Part shown: one piece after another, positions 23,841 to 37,409 of the stretch
Layout of the letters: each line of letters begins with the position of its first letter
How positions within the stretch are numbered: position 1 is the first letter of the stretch
DNA from: Allodiplogaster sudhausi
Taxonomy: Eukaryota; Nematoda; Chromadorea; Rhabditida; Diplogasteridae
Direction: 5' to 3'
DNA length: 64,000 bases
NCBI GenBank assembly: GCA_945643635.1
Contig: CALZFC010000018.1
Coordinates: 162,001 to 226,000, forward strand
Position numbers and translations under genes: made by a program
Notes under the pieces: generated by a model
Databases searched by the model: none
Seen by the model: only the letters and a program-made list of their open reading frames with translations
Told to the model about the DNA's origin: nothing

Positions 23841-24110
23841 TGTCTCTCACTCTTTCGTTCCCTCTTTCTTTCATTTTACCTCTGCTTTTGTTATTCATGT
23901 TGTATTAACATGCTCAAAGTGTTTCCGAAAAATTATCACGTTTACTTATTTTCAATTCCTACTACTTATTTCACTATTTTCTTTGGCTGAGTTCTCACTC
24001 GAGCTAATCGTAATCAGTTCATGCCATCATTTCCTGAGTGAGGAGTTCAAATCTTTTTTTGCTTATTACTGACATCCTTTCGAAACAAAATTCCTATTGT
24101 GATGTCGGAA

Positions 24111-24298
24111 CGAGAGTCCGACGAGTAGTGCGCTTGGACCCAGTAAAGACTCCAAAACGAGAGTCCGACGAGTAGTGCGCTTGGACCCAGTAAAGACTCC
24201 AAAACGAGAGTCCGACGAGTAGTGCGCTTGGACCCAGTAAAGACTCCAAAACGAGAGTCCGACGAGTAGTGCGCTTGGACCCAGTAAAGACTCCAAAA
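24111..24298 (+). repeat. 47-bp minisatellite, four units
   Basis: Four nearly exact units start at 24,111, 24,158, 24,205 and 24,252, each opening CGAGAGTCCGACGAGTAGTG. The unit has complementary segments (GTCC and GGAC; GAGTC and GACTC) that could pair within or between units. The period is not a multiple of three, so the open frames across it change frame from unit to unit and are unlikely to be coding. Confidence 0.9.
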
Positions 24299-24319
24299 CT
24301 GCTATGACATCGCATCAAG

Positions 24320-26504
24320 TTGTTTTTCTTCCTTTCCTTCCTTCTCACCAGCTTCGCTCATTCCCACCTGCCATTCATGTATTCTTTTGTCTTCACTGTA
24401 AATGCCACCTGCCAGGAATCAGCTTTTATAGTTCCTGAGAATTACCTGGAAATGTTACAAAGGCAAATAGTAGTGAGAATAACAACGCCTGAATGGTCAG
24501 AATCTTGGTAAAAGCCGTTTACAAAGCTTCTTTTTCAATTCGGTAAGAGTGAATCAAAATGAATTAGATGACAGTCGGGATGTACAAAGGATCGTTAGCT
24601 TTCCATTAGTCCTTCTTTCTCTCTCTTTCTGGAACTCATTTTCCCCTTCAATCTCTGCATCTCACTCTCCTTCTGTTCTCACACTCTCCGCTCGGTTCTC
24701 CTCTCCACCTCTACTTATCCAGGACCTGCTCCATCCCAATATGAAGAGCGAGTCTCTTCTCCTTCTTTGCTTTTCCTCCACATTTGTACTCCTCACATAT
24801 TCGCGGAATTAAAAGTTCGCGGCCTGTGGTTGTGACTGGAATGAAATCATCCCTCTTTTACCGACAGGCAGAAGAATCCTTGACGTCTCAGGAGGCGGGA
24901 GAATCAGGTTGAAGAAGAAGAAGAAGAGAAGTCCGCCCTCCTCTCTCTTATGCCTGTCTTCCGCTTTCCGCTCCAGCGATACACCCTTGTCTGTCTGACG
25001 GTCAGTGATATTTTACAGACTACTGTATCGTCCCCCGCCGTCCTTACAGCCGAGTTCTAAAGAAAGTTCAACTAATATGTTTTCAGATACGTAGGTATCT
25101 AAATACAAATATATATCTTTAATTCTAAACACGGATAATTCTTTTAAGAGAAAACTGAAAATATTTTTATCCCTTCGCTCATACGCATATAAATAAAATG
25201 TCCTGATCATTTCTTGGCAGATTCTCTTCTTGTCTCCTTTATGATAAGATATGCATATTTAATGATTCCTTTCTCCTTGACTAATTCGATTTGACCACAT
25301 TTCAGAATAACAGATGAAAATGCTACTAATCCTTCTTCTGTATTGGTTTAGTGACGCAATGGCGCAGTTTAATGGAGCGGAGGAATTGGTAGCGAGGGCG
25401 GCTCTTTTCTGTTCTTATGGCGAATATATTGGACGTAGCAAATAGAGGGAGCTTCCACTCCAACGTATGAGTAGGCGAGGGAAGCATCGAAGCATTCCAT
25501 AGACTCGTTCTGCCCCTCCTACTCGGTGTCTTCCTATTCCCAGCTGTTCACTCCCACCCACTCTGCAACTAGTGCACTTCTTTACTGCTCTTCAGTTCAA
25601 TTCGCTCACAATCACTGCTAGGAAAGAACGCTGCAAAAACATAGAACTTTAATCACCACAAAGTGTAATTTATGAGCTGCAGAATTTAAAAGACACGAGA
25701 ATTTTATCAGAAAATCTATGGCACTAGACAATTATTCAAATTTTTGATACTTTATGAAACAGGTTTCCCTGAAAGTTTCAAAATTTCAGCCGACGCATTA
25801 TCAGACGAATGCTATAATTGGCAGCCCTTTCTGTGACGTTACCGTTGACATTAAAGAAATTTAGCTGGGCCCTTTTTCCTCTCTCCTTGCTCTTCGCTCT
25901 TTCTCATTTCTCTCCCTTATTTCTCTTTCTCTTTATCGCCCTCCAATTATATTTGTAAAAGAACTCTTGGTGTGACTTTTGCCTTGAATTAGCCACAGCT
26001 TCGGGAAGTGGTTTTGTCTTGAACTGGCTTGCGCTCTCACTCGTGCACTTCATCTTCAATTCCGAGTTGAAGAGTTCGCAGATTTTTAAACGTTCAAATT
26101 TTGCACATCTCCTTGCGCAGGCCTTGCTACTCTGTAATAGTGGATTTGTAGTACTAGTGGATTTGCTCTCATGTTCAGTCACATTAATTTTCAAAATTAA
26201 TTTGAATTACATGAAACACATGTCGTCCTTTTCCTTGAGCCACTTTCACTTCATTCCATTTCTCCTCTCTTTCGCTCGGAATATCTCAGCAGAGATGCTC
26301 GAATTAGCAAGGACATTTGATTGGAGCCTATAAATGGTGAAGCTAGACAGCCTTATCCTCTGCAAGTTCGGCATTTACATTATTCTTCACAGTCTTAGCG
26401 GGAAATCCTCTTGGAATCCTATTTGCAAATCTGCATATTACGAGGGAGATGCTTGGCCACCTCAATGTAATTCGTACGTCCATCTCCCTCGTGTCTCTCT
26501 CCCC

Positions 26505-26545
<41 letters not shown>

Positions 26546-27204
26546 ACTTTCCCTCTCCTCCAATTGAACACGCGTGTGGATGACATCAGTAAGTGCGAGA
26601 AGTCTTGTCGTGTTCCCTTCATCAAGAGTGCTTCTCCTTGTGGCAGCTTCGGTCTCTCCCCTCCCCCTCTGCCATCCCTTCGCCTTTCCTTCCATCTGCC
26701 GTACTTGTTGATCTTCTCCTCTCTTCCCTTCCCTTCTCAGTCCTTCTCCATGTTCACACCGACACGGCGAATCCGAGAGCGCGTGGATGAATCCGAGCAC
26801 ATCAAATCCAGCCGATGAGGTTCGAGCTCCTTCTGTGTACCAATGAAGTCAACTTCATGGTTGTCAGTGTTGGAATCCTCATTCTGAAGCAAACAACTTC
26901 CATGCCAATGATTCTAGTGATTCCTCTCGCTACCGTAGTTCGCGGTGGTGCTTAGACCTTCTAGAGAGTGCAAGAGTGCAGACTCCGCGCGTGGCTCAGG
27001 GGCGATTCTGTGGCGGGTGATGACGTCAGAAGCATGAGAAAGGACATGACGTTTCTCGCGGGGAGAGTGGAAATCTAAACAAAACGAAGACTCATCAATG
27101 CTACAATGTAATTATTCGTGTCGGCCTCTAATTTGCCGCCTCCTCTATTCCTTTCCCTCTTCTGCCCCTCTTCTCTGCCACTCGTTTCTCTCTCCCTCTT
27201 TCTC

Positions 27205-27258
<54 letters not shown>

Positions 27259-29050
27259 CTCTTCTCACATCTCAATTTTTCCCACTCGTAGAAGCAACAT
27301 ATTATTTGCATCTGAGTGATTTTCGAAGATTGAAGACAACGTCGCGGAGTTGGTCGTCGATGCACACAGGAAGCGGTGTCTCTGCAAGAAATTGCTAGTT
27401 TCATCATACATCTCAGCTTTAATAGAAGGATGTACAGGAAGAGGAATTACCGGTATCCGAGAAAGATGGCACTGGGGCCATTCAACTTGGCTGAAGGAGA
27501 CTCAGTCCTTGTACACCATTTATGCGGGCCACTGCAATCATTTGCCGCCCTCGCAAAAGGGCACTAAACCGCACTTATCTCCTTCTCTTCTTCTCTGTCT
27601 CTCTTTCTATCTCTCTTAACAGCTTTCTTTCTTCTTGCGCTTCTGTTCCACACTCTTATTCGTTCCCAATTTCCCCTAGGAAACTCATCACTCCATCTCC
27701 TGCTGAATCCATTTCACTATTTTACTCGTTTATCTCTCCTCCTCCCATCTCTCTCTTTCTCCTCTTCTTCAGAGCAGCATGAAATTCCCCTAGAACGTGC
27801 CGTATGAGTCGGTGTCAATCTTCCCACACGCGTGCATTTTGAGGGAGTCGGCAGAGCCTCGGGCACCTTGCCTTCCTTTGCCAGTCTGCGTCTCTTCCCT
27901 CTCCCTCTCTCGTCTATTGTTGAACAGTCGTGGGTAGTCGTCATCAGCGAAAGCCCGTAGATGAGTTTAGATTGGATGGGATAAATTGAAGCGAGGAAGT
28001 AATCTTCTGCTCTTCCACTGCACTCTCCTCTCCTCCAATTCGCCGAACCCACTAAACACCTCTCTCTCTCTCTCCCTCACCATGTCTCGTCTCTTCTCCA
28101 TTCGTCACTTCAGTCCCCTCCTCTTCACTCCTTCCTCTCTCTACACCGATGTCTCACCTCTCGTCCAGTCGACTGCCTTCAATAGTACCGTAATGATTTT
28201 TAGATCTTTTGCTATTCCACGAACTTCGTCATAACTTATTTTTCGTAGACTATTTGACAAGTTCTCCTACCAATAAATTATTACATGATCATTCCGGGGA
28301 TAATTTGCTTAATGTAATTTTCATACTTATTAATCGACAACAAATTGTTCTAGTAACCGTGACAAATTGCATAGCGTTTCCGCTTGCCGAGTAGTAATAG
28401 ATTTTATCAACTTTATGCCCCGTAGCGAAACGTTCCCATGAGATTTTCTAGCTGATCATCGATCAATGATTTCTTCTCTCTCTTATTTTCCTCTTGGCTG
28501 TCCGCTTTTTTTCCATCACAAATTATCTCTATCCATTTCTTCATCTGTCAGATCTCTCTCTCTTTCTCTATCTTTCTCTCTCTCTCTATCTTTCTCTTTC
28601 GCTCTCTATCTTTCTCTTTTGCTCTCTTTCTTTCTCTCTCTCTCGCTTTCTTTCTCTTTCTTTCTCTCTTTTTTCGCGCTCTCTATTTCTCTCCCTCTCT
28701 TTCTCTCTCTTTCTTCGAAATGTTCATCTTCCAAGTTTCGAATGATTGCCAACAATAAGCTGGTTCAACAATGGAATAGAAATTATAGAGTAGCCCTTTC
28801 TCCCACGCATGACTCTTCTGTGCTTTTTAAACAGAAAAAGGATCACTTTGCAACTTCTTGACTTCCTTGTGTGAAAGAGAAAGAGAACTTCAAGTGCTCG
28901 ATCCCTTTATGTTTTCTGACAGTTTTGGTCTCTTTCTGGCCTTGCGACACGCTTGCTTTCAGTTGCTGAGACAAACTTATTCCATTAACTTAGTAAAAGA
29001 TCAAAAGTTCCCTCTCTCCTTCTCTTTTCTACCTTCTGACCTGCTGCTTC
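24320..29050. other. Intergenic or 5' region, no gene recognised
   Basis: Mixed sequence with CT arrays at about 26,505-26,560, 27,186-27,256 and 28,556-28,715. Untranslated or first exons of the downstream neprilysin-like gene may lie here, for example near the ATG at 28,082, but no splice chain could be confirmed. Confidence 0.4.
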
Positions 29051-29051
29051 A

Positions 29052-32000
29052 GACCACGTCCCCGGAGGAAACAACAGCCCTCAAGGCTGACGACGACCAA
29101 CTCAGAGCTGTCCAGCAATACACCATTCGAGTAAGTACATGTTTGCAAGGAGAAAGAGTGATGGAAAGCGGCGTCAGTCTTTAACGTTCTTATCAACTTT
29201 CTTTTTTTTCTTTTACCGAATTAAACGGCGATGAAGGAATGAAGGAAAGGAAGGCGGAGAAGGATTGTCGATGATGAATATTTCACCTCTCGAATAATGT
29301 TTCTTCATCCTCTCTGAATGAAGGTGTTGGTGTTGCAGTTAACGCGCAGAAGTATTGCGCTCTTCTCTCTCACGCTGCTCCTTTTACTGGTATCTCTCCT
29401 TGCTTCTCTTCTGTTCTACGCTCACGCCAGCGGCACCAGTTAGCCTTTGTATTTTGTCTTAATCGTTCATTCATACATACAAATTTCTCTATTTTTCAAC
29501 AAAAAAAGTTTTAAAATTCTTTTCTAAAATAGATATGATTCTTTGAGCGTGCACATCAATAGAATGCGTGAATGCCGCGGTGGCGCTGTCCCAAAGAATG
29601 GACGCGAAAGCTGACCCCTGCAATAACTTCTACGAGTACTCGTGCGGAGGGTGAGTGTCCTTCTTTTCTGTATTCCATGGATGACTCTGGGATGTCAGAT
29701 GGGAGAAGCGAACTCGACCGAGAGGGATGGTAGGATGGCATTCTCTCATCGAACGGTGGTACGACTCATTTGACATGATCACCGGCGCTCTCGAGAAAGG
29801 TAGCATTTCACTAGAAATGTCTAAAATGAAAAAAGACCTCTTTAATCCGTTTTATGAAGTTAAAAATAAAAGTGTTAATATCTGCTGTTTCATCCATGGG
29901 ATGAAGAGTACATTCATTTGCATAGACAATAATCTTCAGTCTACAAAAATCCGAACGGTGCATCTGGCAAGAATGAAGACGAAAGACTCGCAGCGATGGT
30001 CTATTCCAAGTGTCTCGAAGTCACGGAAGAAGAAAGGAATAAAGCATATCTAAGAACGTTAATGGTTAGTTGCCAAGAAGCCTCATGGAAATTCTCATTT
30101 TTTATTTCTTATCCCTTAAAATCCCGGAGTATTTTTGACGAAACATAATTTATACAGCTTTATATGAAGTACTTACAACAAAATGCAAGCACAATTTATG
30201 ATCAGGAAATGGGTGGCTGGCCTCTGGATGACCCTCTCGGAAAGTCGCTTGACTCGATAGAAGAGATAATGGTGAAAGCCTTCCGCCACGGAACCTTTGC
30301 CATCTTCAGTCTCCAATCTCTTGTCGACTCCCACAGAACAAGCCATAACATTCTGACGGTGTGCCAATGACAATGAAGACTTCTAAATATCTGAAATAGT
30401 TTCCAGATTGAAGAACAAGTTCCCCTCTTGACTGCTCCACTTTACTTCCATGAGTCGGCTGACTATGATTTATCCAGCGAGAAGATTCTTTATGGCCAAG
30501 CAAATAAGGTTCAGGGGACTTTTTTTTCTCAGGAAAGCAGCGCAGACAATGCTTTGAAAGAAATGATGTTACCTCTTAGTGAATTCGTAGAGATAAATTT
30601 GCTCTCCAATATTGAACAAATTTAAAAATGAATACATACTCGAATAATTTCAGTATATCATGGCAATGAGAGACGCGGCAGCTCGTATGGCCGAGATGGC
30701 TGGGCTGGAGTTGACGGCAGCTGTGAATGAATCCATCGCTGAGATGATCCTCTTCGAATGGAAACTCACAGTCATCAGTCCACGGGTATACAACTCTATC
30801 TTATAATCTAGCTCTAATTTTACTTTCTAATATTTTAAGTTCAACGACTGTAATATGTGCTAAATTATTACTATATTTCAGTTGAATATCACGGCGGAGC
30901 CTCCAGTTCCAGTGCCACAAACATCAGTGCGAGAATTGCAGAGCGCCACAAACGCCGTATGCCATGAAGATCAATATAAATTATTTATTTAAATTTATTT
31001 TCATTTCAGTTCGATTGGCAGAAATATCTGCTAAATTTGTTCGGCTATCCCCTGAAGCCAGACACAAGAGTAGCAGTGCCAGTGGGCAGAGAGTGGCTCG
31101 CGAGATTCCACTCGGTCCTCGCCGAATATCGTTACAATATTCCTGGAGGTGCAGTTCACGATTTCAATTAGAGACACCGATCTTCTTTCATCTTTACTTT
31201 TCAGGAGACCGGATTATTGAGAATTATATAAAATGGAAGACGCTAGTTATTTCACTCGCATACACCGGAAAGACTTGTAGCAAAGATGAAGGGAACGGAC
31301 TGCCTGTCAGTTTTCTTCCCTAGTCTACTTTTTTTGTTCATGTATACATTAAAAATTCTCTCATGAAACGGGAAGAATCTCAGGGTCGATTTGAAATGAG
31401 ACTTTTTTCATTCCCAGCTGCTAATGCATCTCTTCGAAGCCAACTTGCCTCGCTCAACATTTTGTCTTTTGAGAGTGAAAGAAATTCTGCCACTCTCACT
31501 CGTATCTCTCGTCAGAAAGATTGTAGGCAAGGACGTGGATGAGGTCACTGAATCTTGTAAACATTCTAATTCTATTGACACTCATAACTTCTCTCTTTCA
31601 AGCATTTCTTAATGAGGGATGAAGATGTCATTGCAGAATATCAAAACAATGAATCGAGTGGGAGCAAGTGTCAAGGAGGAATACGGTCGATTGTTGAGAA
31701 GAGCAGACGATCTCTCTGAAGAGGAACGACAACAACTGCTCTCCAAGGTTCTTTTACAAACGCAATTTTCAAATTAGATGAATAATTACAAGGTGTATTA
31801 AAAGATAACTTCAGAATGCAAATTACATATAAGTGAGATATTTTACATGTCAGTTTGACAAGCTGCGTATCCGAAATGCCATCGCGGAAGCAGCGCAGAA
31901 CGAGACGGCGCAGAGTGCGGAACGAGCATTGGTACCTTTCTTTCCTTCCAAGGAACACTCGAAACAGATATCATTCAGGTTGCGAATCTTAGCCTTGAAT

Positions 32001-34182
32001 GGTCGACTTTCATGGTTCGCTCGAGGAGGAATGTTCTCGAAGAGCAACTCCGTCTATTCGAAGGTTTCTTTGCTTTGTCCCTCGAGAACAACTGGAGACT
32101 TTCTTCCATTGTAGCCCCGATCGACCAATCCTACTGGCCGCAAGACACGGACATGTTCAACCTGAACGTGTATTACAACTACGAGTCGAATGCGGTGGTC
32201 TTCCCGGTCACTCTCTCCTTCGATCCCTTCGTGAACCACGCCAAGCCTGCGTCAGTTCTTTCCTTTCACCACTCATCTCCCTGCCACAGCGTCACTTCAT
32301 GACGTTTACTCAAAATGAATCTAGTTATAGAGAAGTTTCTTTGATGAGACGATAGATATAAGTTGTGTAGAGGGATGGCATCTCTGCCTGCCTTGTCTTG
32401 TCTGCCTTCTGCCTTGCCTCTAGCAAGGCCAATAAAGTCTCTCTCTGCCACATTAAGCAGCCCCTCCCTGCCTCTCGCAAACGATTCTAGTTACAAGGCC
32501 AAAAATATAACGAGAATTGAATGGCTATCTCTCGCAGTCATGAAACACAATGTACTCTTCCTCCCTCACTTTCTCCTACTCATCACCTCTTTTTTTCTCT
32601 CTCTCTCTCTCTTTCTCTATCTCCCTCTCTCTTTTTCTCTCTGCCTCTTTTCCTTAACCACTCATCCCCAACCCGCCTACAGATGGCATTATTTCAGCTT
32701 CTCCAACTTCGCTGGCTACGGCGCTATAATCGGACACGAAATGCACCACGCATTCGATCTGAAAGGTGACTCAAGTGCCATGAAAGAGAGATCAAATATT
32801 CTATGAAATATTGATAAGCCCCACGATCTTCATCAAACCGAGAGCCTGCTTAATTGTTATTCACTCCTTTTCAACGAGGCCGTTATCCAAATTGCCACCC
32901 TTTCGGAAGTCTCCAGGCAAACCGAGACTCGTTGACCTTTCAAGGGTGTGAATGCCTGGCTGAAACGGTGACTTCCGGAAATGGGAATGAGGGGACTGGG
33001 GAAGGGAAATGACGAAGAATCTAGAATGGAACAGGGCTACTGTTATGTTCGTCGTGTACACTCCTTGGCATGTCTTTGACTGCAACAGAGATGCCACCAG
33101 TTCATTTCGTCCGCCTCTGTCTTCTTCTCGGCTTTGGCTCATTATCTAGCCTTTGTTCATTCTCTCCTCCTCTCTCTTCCTCCCTCGTCTTCATTCTCAC
33201 AGTCTCTCTCTCTTTCTCTCTCTCTCTTTTTTTACTCTTTTTGCTCACCTCCTCCACCGTGTTTTCAGGCCGCCGCCACGACGCGGAGGGCAATATAAAA
33301 ATAAGACGAGGGGGAGATGCGTCGACTGAGGGATACATGAAGAAGGCACAATGCTTCCTCGACCAATACGAGAGCATGAGTGGAGGCAATGTCAGTAGCA
33401 AGAGAGAGAGAGACAGAGGCAGAGACAGAGACAGAGAGAGACAGAGAGAGATAGAGAGAGTGGTGCACATAAAGACACAAGACACAACACAAAGACAGAA
33501 CCGACACAAGACCCACTTCTTCGCAGGCTGCTCACTCGGCCAAGACTCTGGCAGAGAATCTGGCAGATAACGTTGGCTTCGCTGCAGCTTACGAGGTAAT
33601 GGAGGGGAGGAAAGAGGGCCAAGTTCATTCCTGCCACTAGGCATGGAAGTCCTCCCCGGAGATGGCTCCGAAGACTCGTCTGCCCGGCCTGGACATCAAC
33701 GTTGAGCAAGCCTTCTTCCTCTCGTACGCTCAGCTCTGGTGCACTCTTCTGGACAAGAGACACGACGCTGGGTCTCATTCATACTTTGAATACAGGTACA
33801 ATTCCGGCTTTGTATTCTCTCTCTCTCTCTCTCTTTCTATATCTCCTTTCACTCTCGTTCTCCCTTCATTTCCCTCGTTGTCAGAAGCAGTCCCTTTAAT
33901 CATCTTTAAGAGTTATCCCCTCTACTTTCTACTCATCGTTATCCCCATATTATACATACATCATTTGGACAAATGTATGGACAACGCACCCGGAATAGAA
34001 AGGAATGAATGCAATGGATATAAACATATCATCATTTTCTATCGGAAGAGTAAAGTGAGGAGAGGCTAGTGGTGTGGATGTTGCCATCTCTTTCTCACTT
34101 CATCTAAAGGAGAATTTTGCCTGACCTCGCCTACCCTTTGGAATGGTGCATTTCAAGCGTTTCTCCGCCTCGCTTTCCAATA

Positions 34183-34217
<35 letters not shown>

Positions 34218-34219
34218 CT

Positions 34220-34270
<51 letters not shown>

Positions 34271-34376
34271 TTTCAGAGTACTCGGTTCCATGCAGAATTC
34301 GGAAGCATTTGCATCGGCCTTTCAGTGTCCAGTGGGATCACCGATGAACCCGGAGAAAAAGTGCAAACTCTGGTAA
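29052..34376 (+). CDS. Neprilysin-family (M13) zinc endopeptidase
   Basis: Type II membrane ectopeptidase that cleaves extracellular peptides. About 20 exons can be chained on +. An N-terminal cytoplasmic segment (29,052-29,130) is followed by a transmembrane helix (29,337-29,438, Leu-rich core [20 protein letters not shown]). Then come [13 protein letters not shown] and [13 protein letters not shown], the start of the M13 ectodomain (29,562-29,650), and WEKRTRPRG in the next exon. Middle exons run from 29,938 to 31,932. Exon 31,979-32,249 has [14 protein letters not shown], the substrate-binding region (NAYY in human). The zinc site HEMHH (HExxH) is in exon 32,683-32,765 and the third zinc ligand in AENLADN in exon 33,527-33,595. 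Final exons 33,641-33,795 and 34,277-34,376 end with NPEKKCKLW, the usual Cys-x-x-Trp end. All catalytic elements are present. The start codon is uncertain. Confidence 0.9.
34181..34270 (+). repeat. CT array abutting a 3' splice site
   Basis: A (CT)n tract of about 90 bp runs directly into the CCTTTTCAG acceptor of the last neprilysin-like exon at 34,277, so it forms an extreme polypyrimidine tract. Confidence 0.85.
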
Positions 34377-35681
34377 TTTCCGGCGTGTTTTTATAATTCG
34401 ATTATCCTTTGTCTTCCCGTTTTCTGTTGACACCGAAAGAGAGAATAAGTATCTCGTGCATTGCCGTTCTATTCATGTGCAATATGTTCCAAAGCTAAGC
34501 TGATGAAGTAGAAAGAGATTCCCAGGCGGCTTTCTCGCGTTCCCCGAACAATATAGCTTTCCTGATCAAACAACTGCGACTGGTGCCAACCTTATTTCGA
34601 TCTCTTTAATCATTCCTTCGTTCCTTATTTATATATACGAGCCCGTTGAGTTGTGTGTGTGTTTATTTCTTCAAATTTTCTAATCCATTTCATTTTAGTA
34701 CATTCTTCCTACACATTCCTAGAACTATTATGTTACTGAGATAACAAAAATAATTTTGACGTCTCCCATTTAAGTCAGAATCGTTCAATTGTAATACCCA
34801 TAGCATGTTTACGCGATGAGACATTTTTATTTCCTTTTCCGCCGGACCACCGTTTTCGACTTCCCAGTGCTTGCATTCCAATTTTGAATTCTACTATGCA
34901 AAAGGGCGAAGTTTGAATGATTTTGTATATCAGTGGCATCTCATCCATTCAATAACCAGTCATCCAATAAAACAATGACATTTGTTAGGTGGAGACTGTC
35001 TTCACGGAAGCAAGTGGAGAAAAACGAAGAAAAAGAACTAGGCAGGCGAGGTCACTCTTCTTATTCCTTCACATGCAATCTCTCTCGTGGAACGAGTCTC
35101 AAATGAGAGAAGCACCTGATTCTAGCAAAAAGACCGTAAACAATCCGGAAAGTCTCCTGGACCCTCTGATTCCTCCGACTGCCCACTTGATGAGAAAGAG
35201 ATAGGAAAAGGAAGATTGAGTGGGCGAGAGAGAGAGAGAGAGAGAGAGCAATAGAAACATAAGCTTTAATTTAACTGTGCATTAGAAAGAAGTTTTGTGA
35301 AGAGAGTACTTGTGTCCTTGTCTTCACTCTCGCTCTCTCTCTCTCCCTCTCTCTCTCTCTCTCTTTTTTATCTCTTTAGCTCTCTCTCTCTCTCTCTCGC
35401 TATATCTCTCCCTCAGTCCGACTTCTCGCTGCCAATGTCTAATATTGAGTGTGCTGTCCTCTCACATTCTTCGTGTTCACTTCTTCCTTCAGTGTTCCAC
35501 GCATTCTGATCTCTTTCTAATCTCGCACAATGTTTGCAGGTAATTAATTACGCTCGTGGATATTTGCTTGACAGAAAGGTTTCATTTTGTAATCAGTGTA
35601 ATTACATATTCATATGCATGCAAAAAGTTCCCTAATTTTGCACCTTTTTTAACCAGAAGAACAGCAGTTGCAGAATCGAAG
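34377..35681. other. Intergenic; 3' flank and CT arrays
   Basis: The first part is probably 3' UTR of the neprilysin-like gene. A short GA array lies at about 35,227-35,248 and CT arrays at 35,331-35,412. No confident coding exon was found. The + frame at 34,989-35,204 is Arg/Lys-rich and unrecognised. Confidence 0.5.
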
Positions 35682-35948
35682 ATGAGAACGGCCGCATTCA
35701 GTACTATCTACTGTTTTCTGCTTCTTCAACTGGTCGTGGCCTTGCAACTGGAGGAGGATCCTCAGAGAGAGTTCGTGAAACCCTTGGACTACTCGGCCAT
35801 CCTTCGAAGCTTGCAACGGACTGAACTGCAGCAACCCTTCGACTTCAACGATGCCCACTTTCTTCAGCGCGGGGGTCTCTTTCAGTACTTTCCTCATGGA
35901 CGAGGACTTGACAGAATTCCCTCAAGGCCCTCATCAAAACTCATTTGA
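35682..35948 (+). CDS. Small secreted protein, unknown function
   Basis: An 88-codon single-exon frame starting at ATG 35,682. Residues about 1-21 form a good signal peptide: MRTAAF, then an uncharged Leu/Val core ending VVALQ. The mature part, about 67 residues, has no cysteine, is acidic near its start (LEEDPQREF) and basic near its end (HGRGLDRIPSRP), and has a Gln/Phe-rich middle. An acceptor-like TTAACCAG lies 26 bp upstream, consistent with a non-coding first exon. No family is recognised. A neuropeptide or other secreted precursor is possible, but no clear dibasic-flanked repeats are seen. Confidence 0.5.
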   Translation: MRTAAFSTIYCFLLLQLVVALQLEEDPQREFVKPLDYSAILRSLQRTELQQPFDFNDAHFLQRGGLFQYFPHGRGLDRIPSRPSSKLI

Positions 35949-37409
35949 ATTTAAATTTCAATAACTCAAACCTGACTGCTAGTATTTGTGTCCATTGGTA
36001 TGTACATTCATCTGTTGATAATCTGCGAGACTTACGAAGCATACAATTGTTGGACTTGTTCTCCTGCAAAGCTTGTGATGAAATGAAAAGAAGAAGAAAT
36101 TTCAGGCTGCAATTCAAGAGAATCGTGGAGGTCGAAGCAATCAAAGATAGAATTGAGGCGGGCGGGCGTCGTTCATTTAGCATGCAAAATCTAGGCGATT
36201 CTTCTTTTCGCCTGCAGATGACGTCGCAGTCTTCTGGGACGGTCTTATCTTGTTCATTACGGCAATGGGGTTGAAGAGGAAAGAAGAAAGGCCAAGGGGG
36301 AGCGAGGGGGAGGGAAAGGGGGGGGGGAGGGTAGAGAAGGGAGTCGGTGGAGGGGGGAAGGGGAGGGGAGAGGAGCTCTCACAAGACTCGCACGGCGAAG
36401 AGGACAAGCCTTCTGCTAAAATTAGAGAGGAACCTTTCCTTGATGAGAAGAGATAGAAGAGACGCAGAGAGAGAGAGAGAACTAGAAAGAGAAAGAGAAA
36501 TGTATTGTGTCTGAGGGACTCCGGCCTTCCTTCTTTTATTTGTTATTATACTCCTCTCCAGACAGGCACCTTCTTCACAAAGTCACCGTGCTTCCTCAGA
36601 TAGAATGCCGCATATTTGATGTCCTTGCTAGGAAGTTATTTCAGTATGTTTAGGATCTTTCATTTAGGCATTCATTGTGCTACCCTGTTTACGTTTTTGG
36701 GTTTCTAGGTAGATCTTATGTGGAACAGGATGGAGACTTCCGCACTCTCTGAAAAAAGAAAACATGCATAGGTCCAATGCCTCTTAATTAAATCATTCTT
36801 ATACATTTGAATAAGGCGTAATGAAGACTCTGGGTTGAGAACCCTCGTCAACTTAAAGGAAACTGCACAAGTTTTTCTATTTCTGCCTCCTTTTTGTTGG
36901 AATGACGTTCGTAGGTAGATTTGAAGCTGATTTCTTAGACAATGAAGAATCTAGAATGGATGGTGATACTCATGCGAGGATTGCTGCAGAAGAGCATTGC
37001 AAGCATTGAAGAGAACGAACGGATGAGTCCTTCTGTCCTTGAGATATTCACATATAGTGAGAAGATGTAACCTGAGACCCCACATGATCCTTTTCTAGTC
37101 CTCTCTGAGCCACCGTGTCAGTTTTAGCATCAAACGCAAGTGAAGCCATCCTGAATCTCTTGAACAGAGACGTCATCTTCCCTCTCAAAGTCTCGCTGTT
37201 TTGTGTTCGTGTTCTGAGGTCTCTCAATACTTTGGCTATTCTCTTATTTATGTCACAATATCATCGCGTAAAGCCTTATTCCTGGCGACTTTGAATGAAG
37301 TTGATTTCTTTTGACAGCGAGCTCGCGTCTTTCGTTAGCTTCTTGACAGAAATGCGTGTTTGCGCTCTTCAAGAAATAAGGATGTTAAATTCCTTCGATC
37401 TTTTCAGAT
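35949..37409. other. Intergenic with G-rich block
   Basis: No gene recognised. A strongly G-rich purine block lies at 36,296-36,372 and is listed separately. The remainder is ordinary complex sequence. Confidence 0.5.
36296..36372 (+). repeat. G-rich tract with G-quadruplex potential
   Basis: Within 77 bp there are more than ten runs of three or more G, including runs of five, six and ten, separated by short A/G spacers. This fits the G3+N1-7 quadruplex pattern many times over on the + strand. Confidence 0.8.

Noticed and set aside
24111..24298. Hammerhead ribozyme in the 47-bp repeat
   Set aside because: Neither strand contains the conserved CTGATGA and GAAA core boxes.
24066..24348. Open frames across the 47-bp minisatellite
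   Set aside because: The 47-bp period is not divisible by three, so the frames only reflect stop-free repeat units read in rotating phases.
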